Source: Stieleria maiorica (lineage in GTDB: Bacteria > Planctomycetota > Planctomycetia > Pirellulales > Pirellulaceae). From it: 64,000 nt of DNA. Position 1 is the first letter of the stretch. Each line of letters opens with the position of its first letter. The DNA is taken from contig NZ_CP036264.1 in the NCBI RefSeq assembly GCF_008035925.1, forward strand, positions 6,171,641-6,235,640, in the 5' to 3' direction. The notes beneath the pieces are model-generated. The model ran no database searches and was not told the origin of the DNA. It worked only from the letters and a program-made list of their open reading frames with translations. Below are positions 19,381 through 28,515 of this stretch, piece after piece. The translations under genes and the position numbers were made by a program.

Positions 19381-20973
19381 TCATTGGCGTTTCCGCGGCG
19401 GGGCGTATTTTTCATAGCTCGGGGCGTCGTAGAGTGACCGCAGGTGGTCGTAGGTTTGGTGAAGCGTTTTCCGCACATCCGCATACCCCGGGTCCGCATA
19501 GACATTCCGCATTTCTGCGGGGTCGTTGACCAAATCGAACAGTTGCCATTCATCGGTCCAAGGCAAGTAGAACAGTTTGTGCCTGTGTGTCCGTACACCG
19601 AAGTGCTGCGGAACGGCGTGTTCGCCCAGTTCGTAATAGGCATAGTAGAGCGCATCGCGAATCTGTTGCTCGCTGTCTCGCAAAACCGGAACGATGGACT
19701 TGCCTTGAACTTCGTCGGGTGTTTCCAGTCCGGCCATGTCCAGAAACGTGGGGGCATAATCGATATTCTGAATCAACGCGGTGGGCTTCGAACCGGGATC
19801 GATCACGCCGGGCCAGCGGATCACAAACGGCATCGTGAAGGATTCTTCGAACATCCAGCGTTTGTCGAACCAACCGTGTTCGCCAAGGTAAAACCCTTGG
19901 TCGGAGGAATAGATGACGACGGTGTTGTCGGCCAGTTGATGGTCGTCCAAGTACTCGAGCAATCTCCCGACGCTCTCATCGACCGCTTTGACGGTTTCCA
20001 GATAGTTCTGCATGTAACGCTGGTATTTCCAACGGACCAACGCGCGATGATCGATCGACCCGGTTTTGTACTCGTCGATGAAGGCCTTGTTTTTCGGAGC
20101 AAAGTGCGCGTCCCATTGGGCTTTTTGCTCCGGGGTCATGCGGTTGTATTCCGGTGTTCCGTAAGACCGAAATTCGGGCAGCGTCACCCCCTGCATCTCT
20201 TCCTTGCGGAGTTTCAGATCGTAGGCCCATGTCATGTGCCGATCGATTTCCATCTCGTTGGTCGGCAACGTCTTGCTGCGCGTCGCGTAGTCGTCGAACA
20301 GGTTGTCGGGCTCGGGGATCGTGACGCCATCCAGTGCGCCCAGGTGGCGGAGCGCCGGTGAAAACGTCCGGTGCGGTGCCTTGTGCTGGCACATCAGCAA
20401 GAACGGTTTTTCGGCGTCCCGTTGATCCAGCCACTCGATGGCTTTGTCGGTGGTGATGTCGGTCGCATAGCCTTCGAACTTGCGTTGCTTGCCGTCCATC
20501 GAGATGAACACCGGATTGTAGTAGCTGCCCTGTCCTGGCAGGATGTCCCAATGGTCAAACGCGACGGGATCCGTTTTCAGGTGCCATTTTCCGATCACGG
20601 CGGTCTGGTACCCGCCGCGCTTGAGCGATTTGGCGACCGTCCATTGGGATTGATCAAATCCCGTGCCGGTGTTGCGCAGGAACCCGTTCTTGTGGCTGTG
20701 TTTGCCGGTCAGGATGCAGGCCCGCGAGGGGCCGCAAATGGAGTTGGCGCAAAAGGAGTTGCGAAACAGGGCGCCTTCATTTGCGATCCGATCAATGTTG
20801 GGGGTCGGCGCGACCTCCGCCAGTCGTCCGCCATAGGCAGAAATCGCGTTCAATGCATGGTCGTCGGAAAAGATGAACAGGATGTTCGGCTGCCGGGCCG
20901 TGACGTGAGGGGCGATGCACGATAGGGCGAATACTGTCAGCAAAACTTGGGGCAGTGCAATCGGTCGTTTCAT
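19381..20973 (-). CDS. Exported sulfatase (type I, formylglycine)
   Basis: 530 residues. It has a signal peptide (MKRPIALPQVLLTVFALSC, cleavage after VTA) and the metal-binding start NILFIFSDDHA. The formylglycine site CGPSRACILTG has its modified Cys at residue 80. The usual Lys-His stretch is GKWHLKTDP, and SSDQGFYLGEHGW carries the second DxG metal motif. Size and motifs match the heparan N-sulfatase/iduronate-2-sulfatase-like branch, which removes sulfate esters or N-sulfates from polysaccharides. It needs a formylglycine-generating enzyme. First gene of a minus-strand run with the VOC protein. Confidence 0.95.
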   Translation of the reverse strand: MKRPIALPQVLLTVFALSCIAPHVTARQPNILFIFSDDHALNAISAYGGRLAEVAPTPNIDRIANEGALFRNSFCANSICGPSRACILTGKHSHKNGFLRNTGTGFDQSQWTVAKSLKRGGYQTAVIGKWHLKTDPVAFDHWDILPGQGSYYNPVFISMDGKQRKFEGYATDITTDKAIEWLDQRDAEKPFLLMCQHKAPHRTFSPALRHLGALDGVTIPEPDNLFDDYATRSKTLPTNEMEIDRHMTWAYDLKLRKEEMQGVTLPEFRSYGTPEYNRMTPEQKAQWDAHFAPKNKAFIDEYKTGSIDHRALVRWKYQRYMQNYLETVKAVDESVGRLLEYLDDHQLADNTVVIYSSDQGFYLGEHGWFDKRWMFEESFTMPFVIRWPGVIDPGSKPTALIQNIDYAPTFLDMAGLETPDEVQGKSIVPVLRDSEQQIRDALYYAYYELGEHAVPQHFGVRTHRHKLFYLPWTDEWQLFDLVNDPAEMRNVYADPGYADVRKTLHQTYDHLRSLYDAPSYEKYAPPRKRQ

Positions 20974-21245
20974 CAGTCGGCGGTCGCGTCGAAAGGTGGG
21001 GCGTGCGTGAAATCAAAGTTCGATCTACCCAGTTTAGGGACGATCGGAAGACCGGTGTGAGAGGTTGGACAGGTGGTTCGTAACGAAGGTCCGTTTTACC
21101 CCCTTGGTCGGCTTTCTTTTTTGAGCCATATTTCCGGGAACGCGTTGCGTCCGACCGGCGTCTGATCAGACTCTGCCGCTGATTGATTCGCCAACGGCTG
21201 GCGGATCGGGGACAGCAATGCCATCAAATGAGGAATGAAGCTAGA

Positions 21246-21344
21246 ATGGATGCCGACAAGATTGACGCTATCGTCCGCTCGGTCGTTGTTTACGGAATCG
21301 GGCTGGTCGCGCTGGTGCTGGCCGCTCAGAAGTTTCTGTTCTGA
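21246..21344 (+). CDS. Possible 32-residue single-span membrane peptide
   Basis: ATG 21246, preceded by GAGGAATGAAG, opens a 32-codon frame ending TGA at 21342-21344. Residues 9-27 (IVRSVVVYGIGLVALVLAA) form one membrane span, followed by QKFLF. It ends exactly where the recQ stop codon begins on the other strand. The hydrophobic pattern and the ribosome-binding site support it, but it is too short for certainty. Confidence 0.42.
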   Translation: MDADKIDAIVRSVVVYGIGLVALVLAAQKFLF

Positions 21345-23294
21345 CTAGGCGTCGAAAGCATCAGCCTCGACTTGGCGAAGCACATCGGCGAACGGGATTT
21401 GCTCGCAGACGCCAAAGCTGGCGTGGCGTGAAAGTCGCGAACGCACCATCTTGGGTGACGACAAACCACACAAGAATCGAGCTCGCTGCCGGGCGGTCGA
21501 AAAGTGGTCCGGATACTGCTTGCAGACTTCCTGCAGCGAACGACGCACCCCGTCACCGATCTCACGTCTGGCGATGGCGGGAATCGTGAAGGGGCCTTCG
21601 CCGATGCAGTGGCTGCAAATGCCACAGGGATCATCCATCGTCTCGCCGAAATGTTCGGCCAGCAACCGTGATTGGCAACTCGACGCACGGGCGATGGTGA
21701 ACACGTCCTCCAGCCGGGAAACTTCCGAGTGTTCGCGGCCCGACACTCTGTCGAAGTACTGGTCGGCGATCACCTTGGGCTGTTCCAGTCGTCTTTTCCA
21801 GCGATAGCCGTGAACCAGATCGCTGACGTTGACTTCGATCCAATTCTGGGCGGCCATGAAATCGACGGCTTTGACGATCCGTTGCCTGTCCTGCCCGAGT
21901 GCCTTGGCGGCGGTCACGGTATTGAGTGAGAACCACTTCCGCGCTTTGGTCAATTGCCCCAGCAACGCGGCCAGGAACTCACGCCGCTCGCCGTCGAAGT
22001 TGTTCAGGATGGCGCGAGAGGTTACCAGGGGGCGGATCTTGTAGGTGTCATAGCGCGGCGAGGTCGCTTGCAAGTAGCCGTCCAATTCCAGGTAGGTCAG
22101 CAACGTGCGGACGACCAGGATTCGAATGTCGGTTTCGAACGAAAGCTTGTAATGCGAAACAAAAAATTCGTTCGGTTGGCCGTGACAAAAATCGATCATC
22201 CGTCCGACGCTGTGACGACTGGGCGTGTCACCGTACGTGAAATTCTCCAGCACGACGCGGTCTTCGGGCAACAACAGTAATTCGCAGACCGATGGTTCGC
22301 CGTCGCGTCCCGCCCGGCCGATCTCTTGGGCATACGCTTCCAGCGATTTTGGCGGGTTGTAGTGATAGACGTAGCGGATGTTCGATTTGTCGATGCCCAT
22401 CCCGAACGCAATCGTTGCAACGATGATCCCATCGCCGGACGCCAGAAACTGTTGTTGAATGTCCGTGCGTGTCTCGGCGTCCATTCCGGCATGGTAGGCG
22501 GTCGCCGGCAGTCCGTCGTCGCAAAGTTGCTCCGCGATCGTCTCGGCCGTCTTCTGTTTGGAGACATAGACCAGCGTGGCGCCGCGCTCGCGCGACGCAA
22601 TGCGTTCCCGCAGCGTCGGGTAGTGATCGGCCGCCGACACGATGGTGCTTTTCAGTTGCAGATTGGGTCGGTGAAACGGTGTGCGAATCGCATCGTCAGG
22701 TTCGATGGCAAAGGCCTTGCGAATGTCGTCCAGCACCGCCGGTGTCGCGGTCGCGGTGAGCGCCAGGATGCGGTCGGCGTTGAGTTTGCCCGCCAGTTCA
22801 GCCAGTTTCAAATAGTCGGGGCGAAAATTGTGCCCCCATTGACTGATGCAATGGGCTTCGTCGACCGCAAACAGCGAGACGTCCAGTGAACCGACCGATG
22901 CCAGAAATCGTTCATTGAAAAAACGCTCCGGAGCCACATACAGCAGCCGGATCGATCCGTCGCGAATGCCCCGCATGGCGTCGCGGAATTCTTGCTCGGT
23001 CAACGAGGAATCCAAACGTGCGGCGCGAATCCCGCGGGCGGCCAACGCGTCGCATTGGTCTTTCATCAATGCGATCAGTGGCGAGACCACGACCGTCGTT
23101 CCGGTCAAGATTTGGCTGGGCAATTGGTAACACAGGCTTTTGCCGCCGCCGGTCGGAAACACCGCCGCGGCGTTCTTGCCGGCCAGTAGACGCTCAATCA
23201 CCTCGGCTTGGCCGGCACGGAATTCGTCCAACCCGAACCGATCCCGCAACACCTGACCGGCTTCTCGACCCAAATCCGTTTCCGCCAATGCCAT
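21345..23294 (-). CDS. recQ: ATP-dependent DNA helicase RecQ
   Basis: 649 residues. Motif 0 is FRAGQAEVIERLL, Walker A PTGGGKS lies at 47-53, and DEAH at 145-148 within AVDEAHCISQWGHNFRPDY. Motif VI is QEIGRAGRDG. The zinc-binding Cys cluster (the Cys of SSCQSRLL, then PCGICSHC) is present, and the winged-helix region precedes it. No C-terminal HRDC domain is evident, so it belongs to the RecQ type lacking HRDC. RecQ unwinds duplexes during recombination and replication-fork repair. It is divergent from the sulfatase at 23399. Confidence 0.95.
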   Translation of the reverse strand: MALAETDLGREAGQVLRDRFGLDEFRAGQAEVIERLLAGKNAAAVFPTGGGKSLCYQLPSQILTGTTVVVSPLIALMKDQCDALAARGIRAARLDSSLTEQEFRDAMRGIRDGSIRLLYVAPERFFNERFLASVGSLDVSLFAVDEAHCISQWGHNFRPDYLKLAELAGKLNADRILALTATATPAVLDDIRKAFAIEPDDAIRTPFHRPNLQLKSTIVSAADHYPTLRERIASRERGATLVYVSKQKTAETIAEQLCDDGLPATAYHAGMDAETRTDIQQQFLASGDGIIVATIAFGMGIDKSNIRYVYHYNPPKSLEAYAQEIGRAGRDGEPSVCELLLLPEDRVVLENFTYGDTPSRHSVGRMIDFCHGQPNEFFVSHYKLSFETDIRILVVRTLLTYLELDGYLQATSPRYDTYKIRPLVTSRAILNNFDGERREFLAALLGQLTKARKWFSLNTVTAAKALGQDRQRIVKAVDFMAAQNWIEVNVSDLVHGYRWKRRLEQPKVIADQYFDRVSGREHSEVSRLEDVFTIARASSCQSRLLAEHFGETMDDPCGICSHCIGEGPFTIPAIARREIGDGVRRSLQEVCKQYPDHFSTARQRARFLCGLSSPKMVRSRLSRHASFGVCEQIPFADVLRQVEADAFDA

Positions 23295-23398
23295 CCCGAT
23301 TCCCTGTTTATACTGTGACGATCGGCTGCTGGCCGGCAGGCTTGCCGCGTGTACCGATGCCCAATTCCCCGATGTTGCTAAGGTTTACCAACACTGTC

Positions 23399-24895
23399 AT
23401 GAAATCAATCCCGCTTCATTTATTTTTGTGTCCGCTGGTCGTCTGGACGCTGATGTGCTGCTGCCAGGTCGGGGGCTGGGCGCAGGAAACACCGCCCAAT
23501 GTCGTGGTCATCTTCATCGACGACATGGGCTATGCGGACATCGGCCCTTTCGGTGACACGGGGTACCCGACGCCGAACTTGGACCGGATGGCAGCCGAAG
23601 GTCGCAAATTCACCGATTTCTGTGTGTCATCGGCCGTTTGCAGCGCCTCGCGGTCGGCGTTGATGACCGGTTGCTATCACAAACGGATCGGCATCTCGGG
23701 CGCTCTCGGCCCCAAATCGACGATCGGGTTGAATGCGAACGAGACGACGATCGCGGAAGTGTGCCGCAGCAAGGGGTACCGCACGGCGGTTTATGGAAAG
23801 TGGCACCTCGGGCACCATCCCAAGTTTCTGCCCACCAACCACGGCTTTGACGAGTATTACGGGATTCCATACAGCAACGACATGTGGCCGCTGCACCCGC
23901 AGACCGTCGCGCAACGCCGCATCGACCCCAACGCACCGAGCAATTGGGCAGAGTTGCCGATGATCGAGGACACCAAGATCGTCATTGATCGAATGGGGCC
24001 GGCGGACCAGGAGCAAATGACGAAACAGTTCACCGAGCGCGCCGTTGAATTCATCCGACGCGACAGCGACCAACCGTTTTTCCTGTACCTGCCGCACCCG
24101 ATGGTGCACGTCCCGCTGTTCGTCTCCGACGCCTTTCGCGGCAAAAGCGGCCGCGGACTGTTCGGCGATGTGGTGATGGAAGTGGACTGGTCGGTCGGGC
24201 AAATCCTCGGCGCGATCGAAGACATCGGTGCCGAACGCAATACCCTGGTCGTTTTTACCAGTGACAACGGCCCTTGGCTTTCCTATGGCACACACGCCGG
24301 CAAAGCCACGCCGCTGCGTGAGGGCAAAGGCACGATGTTTGAAGGCGGCTATCGCGAGCCGACACTGATGTGGTGGAAAGGAAAAATCCCCGCAGGAACG
24401 ACCTGTGACACCTTTGCCAGCACCATCGACTTGCTGCCGACCATCGCCGCATTGGCCGACGCCGAATTGCCCGATCACAAGATCGACGGACACGACATCC
24501 GCCCGTTGATGTTCGGCGATCAAGGTGCCAAAACACCCCACGAGTCGTTCGCGTGTTTCTACAAAGGCGAACTCGAAGCGGTGCGAAACGAGCGGTTCAA
24601 GTTGGTCTTTCCACACAAGTACCGCACGCTCAACGGACACCCGGGGGGGACCGCAGGCTTGCCGATCGCTTACCAACAACAGATGGCCAAACGGGCACTC
24701 TATGATTTGGACAACGACATCGGCGAAACCACCGACGTGTCCGAGGCGTTTCCCGAAGTCGTGGCCGAGTTGGAAGCCGCCGCGGCGCGGTATCGCAACG
24801 AGCTGGGCGACAAATTGACAACGACCAAGGGCTCCGAAATCCGCCCGGCCGGGAAACTGGAACCGGGCGACGAAGAGTTGCCCCTGGTGTGGTAG
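23399..24895 (+). CDS. Exported sulfatase with a CxAxR formylglycine motif
   Basis: 498 residues from ATG 23399, which begins a signal peptide (MKSIPLHLFLCPLVVWTLMC, cleavage after GWA). Upstream in-frame starts overlap the recQ promoter and are rejected. Metal-binding NVVVIFIDDMGYADIG is followed by CSASRSALMTG, whose first Cys is residue 81. This is the C-x-A-x-R form of the formylglycine signature, accepted by aerobic FGE but less common than CxPxR. KWHLGHHPKFLP and FTSDNGPWLSYG complete the active site. Overall it resembles arylsulfatase A or N-acetylgalactosamine-6-sulfatase types. Confidence 0.95.
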   Translation: MKSIPLHLFLCPLVVWTLMCCCQVGGWAQETPPNVVVIFIDDMGYADIGPFGDTGYPTPNLDRMAAEGRKFTDFCVSSAVCSASRSALMTGCYHKRIGISGALGPKSTIGLNANETTIAEVCRSKGYRTAVYGKWHLGHHPKFLPTNHGFDEYYGIPYSNDMWPLHPQTVAQRRIDPNAPSNWAELPMIEDTKIVIDRMGPADQEQMTKQFTERAVEFIRRDSDQPFFLYLPHPMVHVPLFVSDAFRGKSGRGLFGDVVMEVDWSVGQILGAIEDIGAERNTLVVFTSDNGPWLSYGTHAGKATPLREGKGTMFEGGYREPTLMWWKGKIPAGTTCDTFASTIDLLPTIAALADAELPDHKIDGHDIRPLMFGDQGAKTPHESFACFYKGELEAVRNERFKLVFPHKYRTLNGHPGGTAGLPIAYQQQMAKRALYDLDNDIGETTDVSEAFPEVVAELEAAAARYRNELGDKLTTTKGSEIRPAGKLEPGDEELPLVW

Positions 24896-24974
24896 CCGAC
24901 CGGTCGTCGCGACGGGACAGACTGTTCTCAATCACCGCTGGAATGTCCACCTCAAACGATTCAGGCGACCAGGG

Positions 24975-25162
24975 CAAAACGATGGGGGCAAAACGATGGG
25001 GGCAAAACGATGGGGGCAAAACGATGGGGGCAAAACGATGGGGACAAAACGATGGGGGCAAAACGATGGGGTGGCAGAATGATGGGGTGGCAGAATGATG
25101 GGGTGGCAGAATGATGGGGAAATCGGCGGGGCCAAATTGTTTTGCCCCCATCGTTTTGCCCC
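24975..25162. repeat. Compound short tandem repeat (14-mer then 16-mer) with an inverted tail
   Basis: Seven copies of CAAAACGATGGGGG (one variant) run from 24975 to 25072. They are followed by three copies of CAGAATGATGGGGTGG. At 25131-25162 the first unit reappears inverted, so the single strand could fold back. The same motif family is seen at 13615-13660 and 31697-31722. Open frames across it are repeat artefacts. Confidence 0.85.
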
Positions 25163-25172
25163 CTCAACTCTC

Positions 25173-25235
25173 AACTCCCAACTCCCAACTCCCAACTCCC
25201 AACTCCCAACTCCCAACTCCCAACTCCCAACTCCC
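25173..25235. repeat. Heptamer tandem repeat AACTCCC x9
   Basis: Nine perfect head-to-tail copies of AACTCCC, with one degenerate copy just before. Heptamer arrays of this kind are known as STRR sequences in cyanobacteria. The complementary strand frames encode only GSWELGV-type periodic peptides and are not genes. Confidence 0.9.
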
Positions 25236-25291
25236 TGAAACTTGAAACTTGAAACTTGAAACTTGAAACTTGAAACTTGAAACTTGAAACT
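25236..25291. repeat. Heptamer tandem repeat TGAAACT x8
   Basis: Eight perfect copies of TGAAACT directly abut the AACTCCC array, giving two different heptamer arrays with no spacer. The gap 24896-25413 contains only these arrays and the 14/16-mer repeat; no gene is seen in it. Confidence 0.9.
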
Positions 25292-25413
25292 ACACCGACC
25301 TTACCGATGGTGACGATTAGCTTCCGCACGGCAAATTCCCGCTGACGATCCGTCGATAAGTGCACGACGCTTCCATCCGCTTGCCTCCAGAATCATTACT
25401 CACGGGATCGTCT

Positions 25414-26586
25414 ATGCCATTCCTTCGCGGTAGCCTCGGATTTCAAAGATTCAGTGTCACCGGTTTCGAGGCGGATAGCTTCGGCGACGATCAGATCGAG
25501 ATCCTCTCCAATCACGCCGCCGGAAAATTCCAGACTTCTTCGGAAGAAAACGTGTCCGTCGGATTCTTGGGCGGCGAACACCTGTTCGACCAGGACTTTG
25601 ATCAAAGCAAGAATGTGATCAACGATGCCGTCCATTTCTCCGCCCGATTTGACACCAATCAAATCCCCGCGGCCTACCGCGCCGCTTGGCTGCAAATGGA
25701 GTTGGCGGGAATCGCCAAGGACAGTGAGAACGGCGGGGTCACCAAGGCGCAGCGCAAGGAGGCCAAGGAGGCGGTCGAGCAGCGGTGTGAGGCTGAAGCG
25801 GCGACGGGCAAGTACCGCAAGATGCAGTCCTTTCCCATGCTCTGGGATTACCCCAACGAGATGCTCTACTTCGGCGGCTCGGTCGGGACGGCCGGGCGGC
25901 ACTGTATCGATTTGGTCGAGCGTGCCTTCGGCGTCGAGCTGCGGCATTGGAGTGCGGGATCGCTGGCCGAACAGTGGGGGATCGACAACAAGCTGTACGG
26001 AGAGGTCGACGATCTTCAACCGGTCAGTTTTGTCAGCGGACAAACGATGGGCAGCCACAAGTGGTCCAACGAACATTCACAGTCGCCGGACTTCTTGGGT
26101 AACGAATTCCTGATGTGGCTTTGGTGGACGCTGGAAACCCAATCCGACACGATCACCCTGGCCGATGATTCGGAAGTGACGGTGATGCTGGCCAAGACGT
26201 TGAGTTTGGAATGTCCGCTGGGAGAATCGGGCAAGGAGAGCATCTCGGCGGAGTCTCCCGTCAAATTGCCCGAAGCGATGCAGGCGATCCAAAGCGGCAA
26301 ACTGCCACGCAAAGCCGGGATGACGATTGTCCGCGAGGACCGTCAATTTGATCTGACGTTGCAAGCCGAGTCGTTCGGGATCAGCGGTGCGAAGATCCAT
26401 CTGGAAGACGACGAGGAGTTTGACGACGAGGATCGCATCGACGCGATCCGTCAACTGAGCGAAACGATGGACCTGATGTACGAGACGTTCCTCGGTCGGC
26501 GGACAGGTGACGACTGGAAAAAAGACCTCAAAGCGATCTCCGGCTGGTTGGGGCAGCCGACACAGAACAAGCGAAAGGCGGCTTAG
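25414..26586 (+). CDS. RdgC-like recombination-associated protein
   Basis: 390 residues from ATG 25414 (an earlier in-frame start would add 18 unrelated residues). The fold features of RdgC are visible. An N-terminal strand region (MPFLRGSLGFQRFSVTG) is followed by a charged helix VTKAQRKEAKEAVEQR like the RdgC KKELKEEV helix. Then come PMLWDYPNEMLYFGG and a second-module helix before FGVELRHW. E. coli RdgC is about 303 residues; this is longer. RdgC binds duplex DNA as a ring and modulates RecA. The assignment rests on pattern only, with no catalytic motif to confirm it. It lies downstream of unstable tandem repeats. Confidence 0.55.
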   Translation: MPFLRGSLGFQRFSVTGFEADSFGDDQIEILSNHAAGKFQTSSEENVSVGFLGGEHLFDQDFDQSKNVINDAVHFSARFDTNQIPAAYRAAWLQMELAGIAKDSENGGVTKAQRKEAKEAVEQRCEAEAATGKYRKMQSFPMLWDYPNEMLYFGGSVGTAGRHCIDLVERAFGVELRHWSAGSLAEQWGIDNKLYGEVDDLQPVSFVSGQTMGSHKWSNEHSQSPDFLGNEFLMWLWWTLETQSDTITLADDSEVTVMLAKTLSLECPLGESGKESISAESPVKLPEAMQAIQSGKLPRKAGMTIVREDRQFDLTLQAESFGISGAKIHLEDDEEFDDEDRIDAIRQLSETMDLMYETFLGRRTGDDWKKDLKAISGWLGQPTQNKRKAA

Positions 26587-26756
26587 TCGGCCAGCGGCGT
26601 TTTTGATCCATCCGCTGTAACCGCTAGGTTTGCACAGCGACAGCCCCCGCTGAAGGATCATTTTGTCGGGTTTGAGGCATCATCAGGCGAGCGAGTGCTG
26701 CGTGACGTACGGTTGGTCGAATCCTTCCGTTGCCCAGAAAAACGGTGTCGCTCTCG

Positions 26757-26906
26757 ATGGAAACATTTATTCAAGAAAACCAGCTGTTTGTCGGCTTGGT
26801 GCTGGCGTTGGTGGCCGGATCATTCTTCGCGTTCCACCTGTTGGGCGGAGCCAGCGGATGGTCATCCGATGACGGCTATGACGGTGATTTCGGCGACTGG
26901 GACTGA
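26757..26906 (+). CDS. Small single-span membrane protein with acidic tail
   Basis: 49 residues. Polar METFIQENQ is followed by one span, LFVGLVLALVAGSFFAFHLL, and then a strongly acidic, aromatic tail (SSDDGYDGDFGDWD). The separation of a clean span from an Asp-rich tail is unlikely by chance. No clear ribosome-binding site is seen, and the gene stands alone between the RdgC-like gene and a sulfatase. Function unknown. Confidence 0.5.
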   Translation: METFIQENQLFVGLVLALVAGSFFAFHLLGGASGWSSDDGYDGDFGDWD

Positions 26907-27014
26907 GGGCGAGCCGTGGGCCGTGTAGACTGTTGGCCGTAGAGCTGTTTCGCGAATGTAGCGACAAAACACTCGTCTCTTGCCTCCGGTCACCCCAACA
27001 ATTTTCGAAGTGCC

Positions 27015-28436
27015 ATGTCTCGAATGTGCATCGCCCTGGCGGTCAGTCTGTGCTTTGCCTCTGCTTCATGGGATGCTCGCGGTGCCGAGTCGCCCGGCAA
27101 GACCAACGTCGTCTTGATTCTTGTCGATGACCTCGGTTGGAAAGACGTCGGGTGCTACGGAAGCGATTACTACCAAACGCCGCACATCGATCGACTGGCG
27201 GCCGAGGGAATGCGATTCACCGATGCCTATGCCGCGTGCAACGTCTGTTCGCCAAGCCGCGCGGCGATTCTGACCGGCAAGTATCCCGCGCGTCTCTTGC
27301 TCACCCAGTGGCTGCCTTCGGGGCGTTGGGATGCGGAGAAGAACCGGCTGAAAGAGGCACGCTATCTCTCCAATCTGCCGCTGGAGGAAGTGACGCTCGC
27401 AGAGACGTTGCGCGAATCGGGGTACCGCACCGGATTCATCGGCAAGTGGCACTTAGGAACTGAGACGTACTATTACCCGGAGCACCAGGGGTTCGACGTC
27501 AACGTTGCCGGGCGGGATTACGGTGCGCCGGGCAGCTATTTTTATCCGTTCGAAGGACAATGGAAGATCCCTTCGACCGGGCAGACGTTGGTGAAAAAGG
27601 CTCCGCTTTCTGGGAAACCCGGCGACTACTTGGTCGACCGATTGGCCGAGGAGGCGGAACGGTTCATCCGCAGCAGTGCCGATCGTCCGTTTTTTCTGAT
27701 GCTGTCGCATTATGCGGTGCACACGCCGCTGCAAGGGAAGCCGGAAAAGCAGAAGAAGTACGAGGCGATCGAAACGTCCAGGCGTCAGGGAAAGCCCGCC
27801 TATGCAGCGATGGTCGAAAGCGTCGACGACAGTGTCGGCCGCGTGATGCAGACGCTCGCGGACGTGGGAGTCGAGGATGAGACACTGGTGTTGTTGACCA
27901 GCGACAACGGCGGCTTTGCCAAGGCGACCAGCAATGCGCCGCTGCGAGCGAACAAGGGTTCCAACTATGAAGGCGGTTTGCGTGTGCCGCTGATCATCAA
28001 ATGGCCGAAGCGAACCACGCCCGGGTCGGTGTCCGCCCAGCCCGTGGTCGGCACGGATTATTATCCGACGATCCTGGACGCCGTCGGGATTTCGCCGCGT
28101 CCCCACCAGCACGTCGACGGCGTCAGCCTGGTCCCGGTGCTGAGTGGAACAGGAAGCCTGAATCGCGACGCGATCTACTGGCATTACCCGCATTACAACC
28201 AGCATCCCCAAAGCTTTCCCTCGGGCGTGGTCCGCGCCGGAAAGTGGAAACTGATCGAAGCCTTTGAAGCCGGCGACGTCGCCCTGTACGACCTTGATAA
28301 TGACATCGGCGAGCAGCACGACCTGTCGCAGTCCCATCCGGAGAAGACCGCCGAGTTGCTTCAATCGCTGCTCGATTGGCGTCGCCAAGTCGGCGCCGAC
28401 CCGATGCGACCCAATCCGCAATACCGCGATCACTGA
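27015..28436 (+). CDS. Exported sulfatase (arylsulfatase A type)
   Basis: 473 residues from ATG 27015 with GAAG seven bases upstream. A signal peptide (MSRMCIALAVSLCFASA, cleavage after ARG/GAE) precedes NVVLILVDDLGWKDVGCYGS. The formylglycine motif is CSPSRAAILTGKYPAR with Cys78. KWHLGTETYYPEHQGFDVN and LTSDNGGFAKAT give the remaining active-site residues. The region LYDLDNDIGEQHDL at the end is the family C-terminal subdomain. Short size and motifs fit the arylsulfatase A/GALNS-like branch common in planctomycetes. Confidence 0.95.
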   Translation: MSRMCIALAVSLCFASASWDARGAESPGKTNVVLILVDDLGWKDVGCYGSDYYQTPHIDRLAAEGMRFTDAYAACNVCSPSRAAILTGKYPARLLLTQWLPSGRWDAEKNRLKEARYLSNLPLEEVTLAETLRESGYRTGFIGKWHLGTETYYYPEHQGFDVNVAGRDYGAPGSYFYPFEGQWKIPSTGQTLVKKAPLSGKPGDYLVDRLAEEAERFIRSSADRPFFLMLSHYAVHTPLQGKPEKQKKYEAIETSRRQGKPAYAAMVESVDDSVGRVMQTLADVGVEDETLVLLTSDNGGFAKATSNAPLRANKGSNYEGGLRVPLIIKWPKRTTPGSVSAQPVVGTDYYPTILDAVGISPRPHQHVDGVSLVPVLSGTGSLNRDAIYWHYPHYNQHPQSFPSGVVRAGKWKLIEAFEAGDVALYDLDNDIGEQHDLSQSHPEKTAELLQSLLDWRRQVGADPMRPNPQYRDH

Positions 28437-28452
28437 ACGGCGCCGCATCACC

Positions 28453-28515
28453 GTAGCTACGCTCGATGCGAGCGTGGAAAATGCCGGGGATCCACCTTCT
28501 GGCGAAGGTAGCTAC
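28453..28515. repeat. GTAGCTAC palindromic repeat, copy 1
   Basis: Bounded by GTAGCTAC at both ends (28453 and 28508-28515), with internal hairpin halves GCTCGATGCGAGC and GGATCCACCTTCTGGCG. Related copies are at 36311-36372 (inverted), 37835-37892 (degenerate) and 45798-45859. It contains the stop codon of the phzF-like gene on the minus strand. Confidence 0.75.

Noticed and set aside
24975-25291. CRISPR array
   Set aside because: Units are 7, 14 or 16 bases with no unique spacers and no cas genes nearby.
25171-25365. Short frames encoding GSWELGV or FKFQVSS repeats
   Set aside because: They are direct translations of the two heptamer arrays.
21345-26586. A recombination or defence island with RecQ and an RdgC-like protein
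   Set aside because: A sulfatase and tandem repeats separate them, on different strands, and no nuclease or other defence gene is present.
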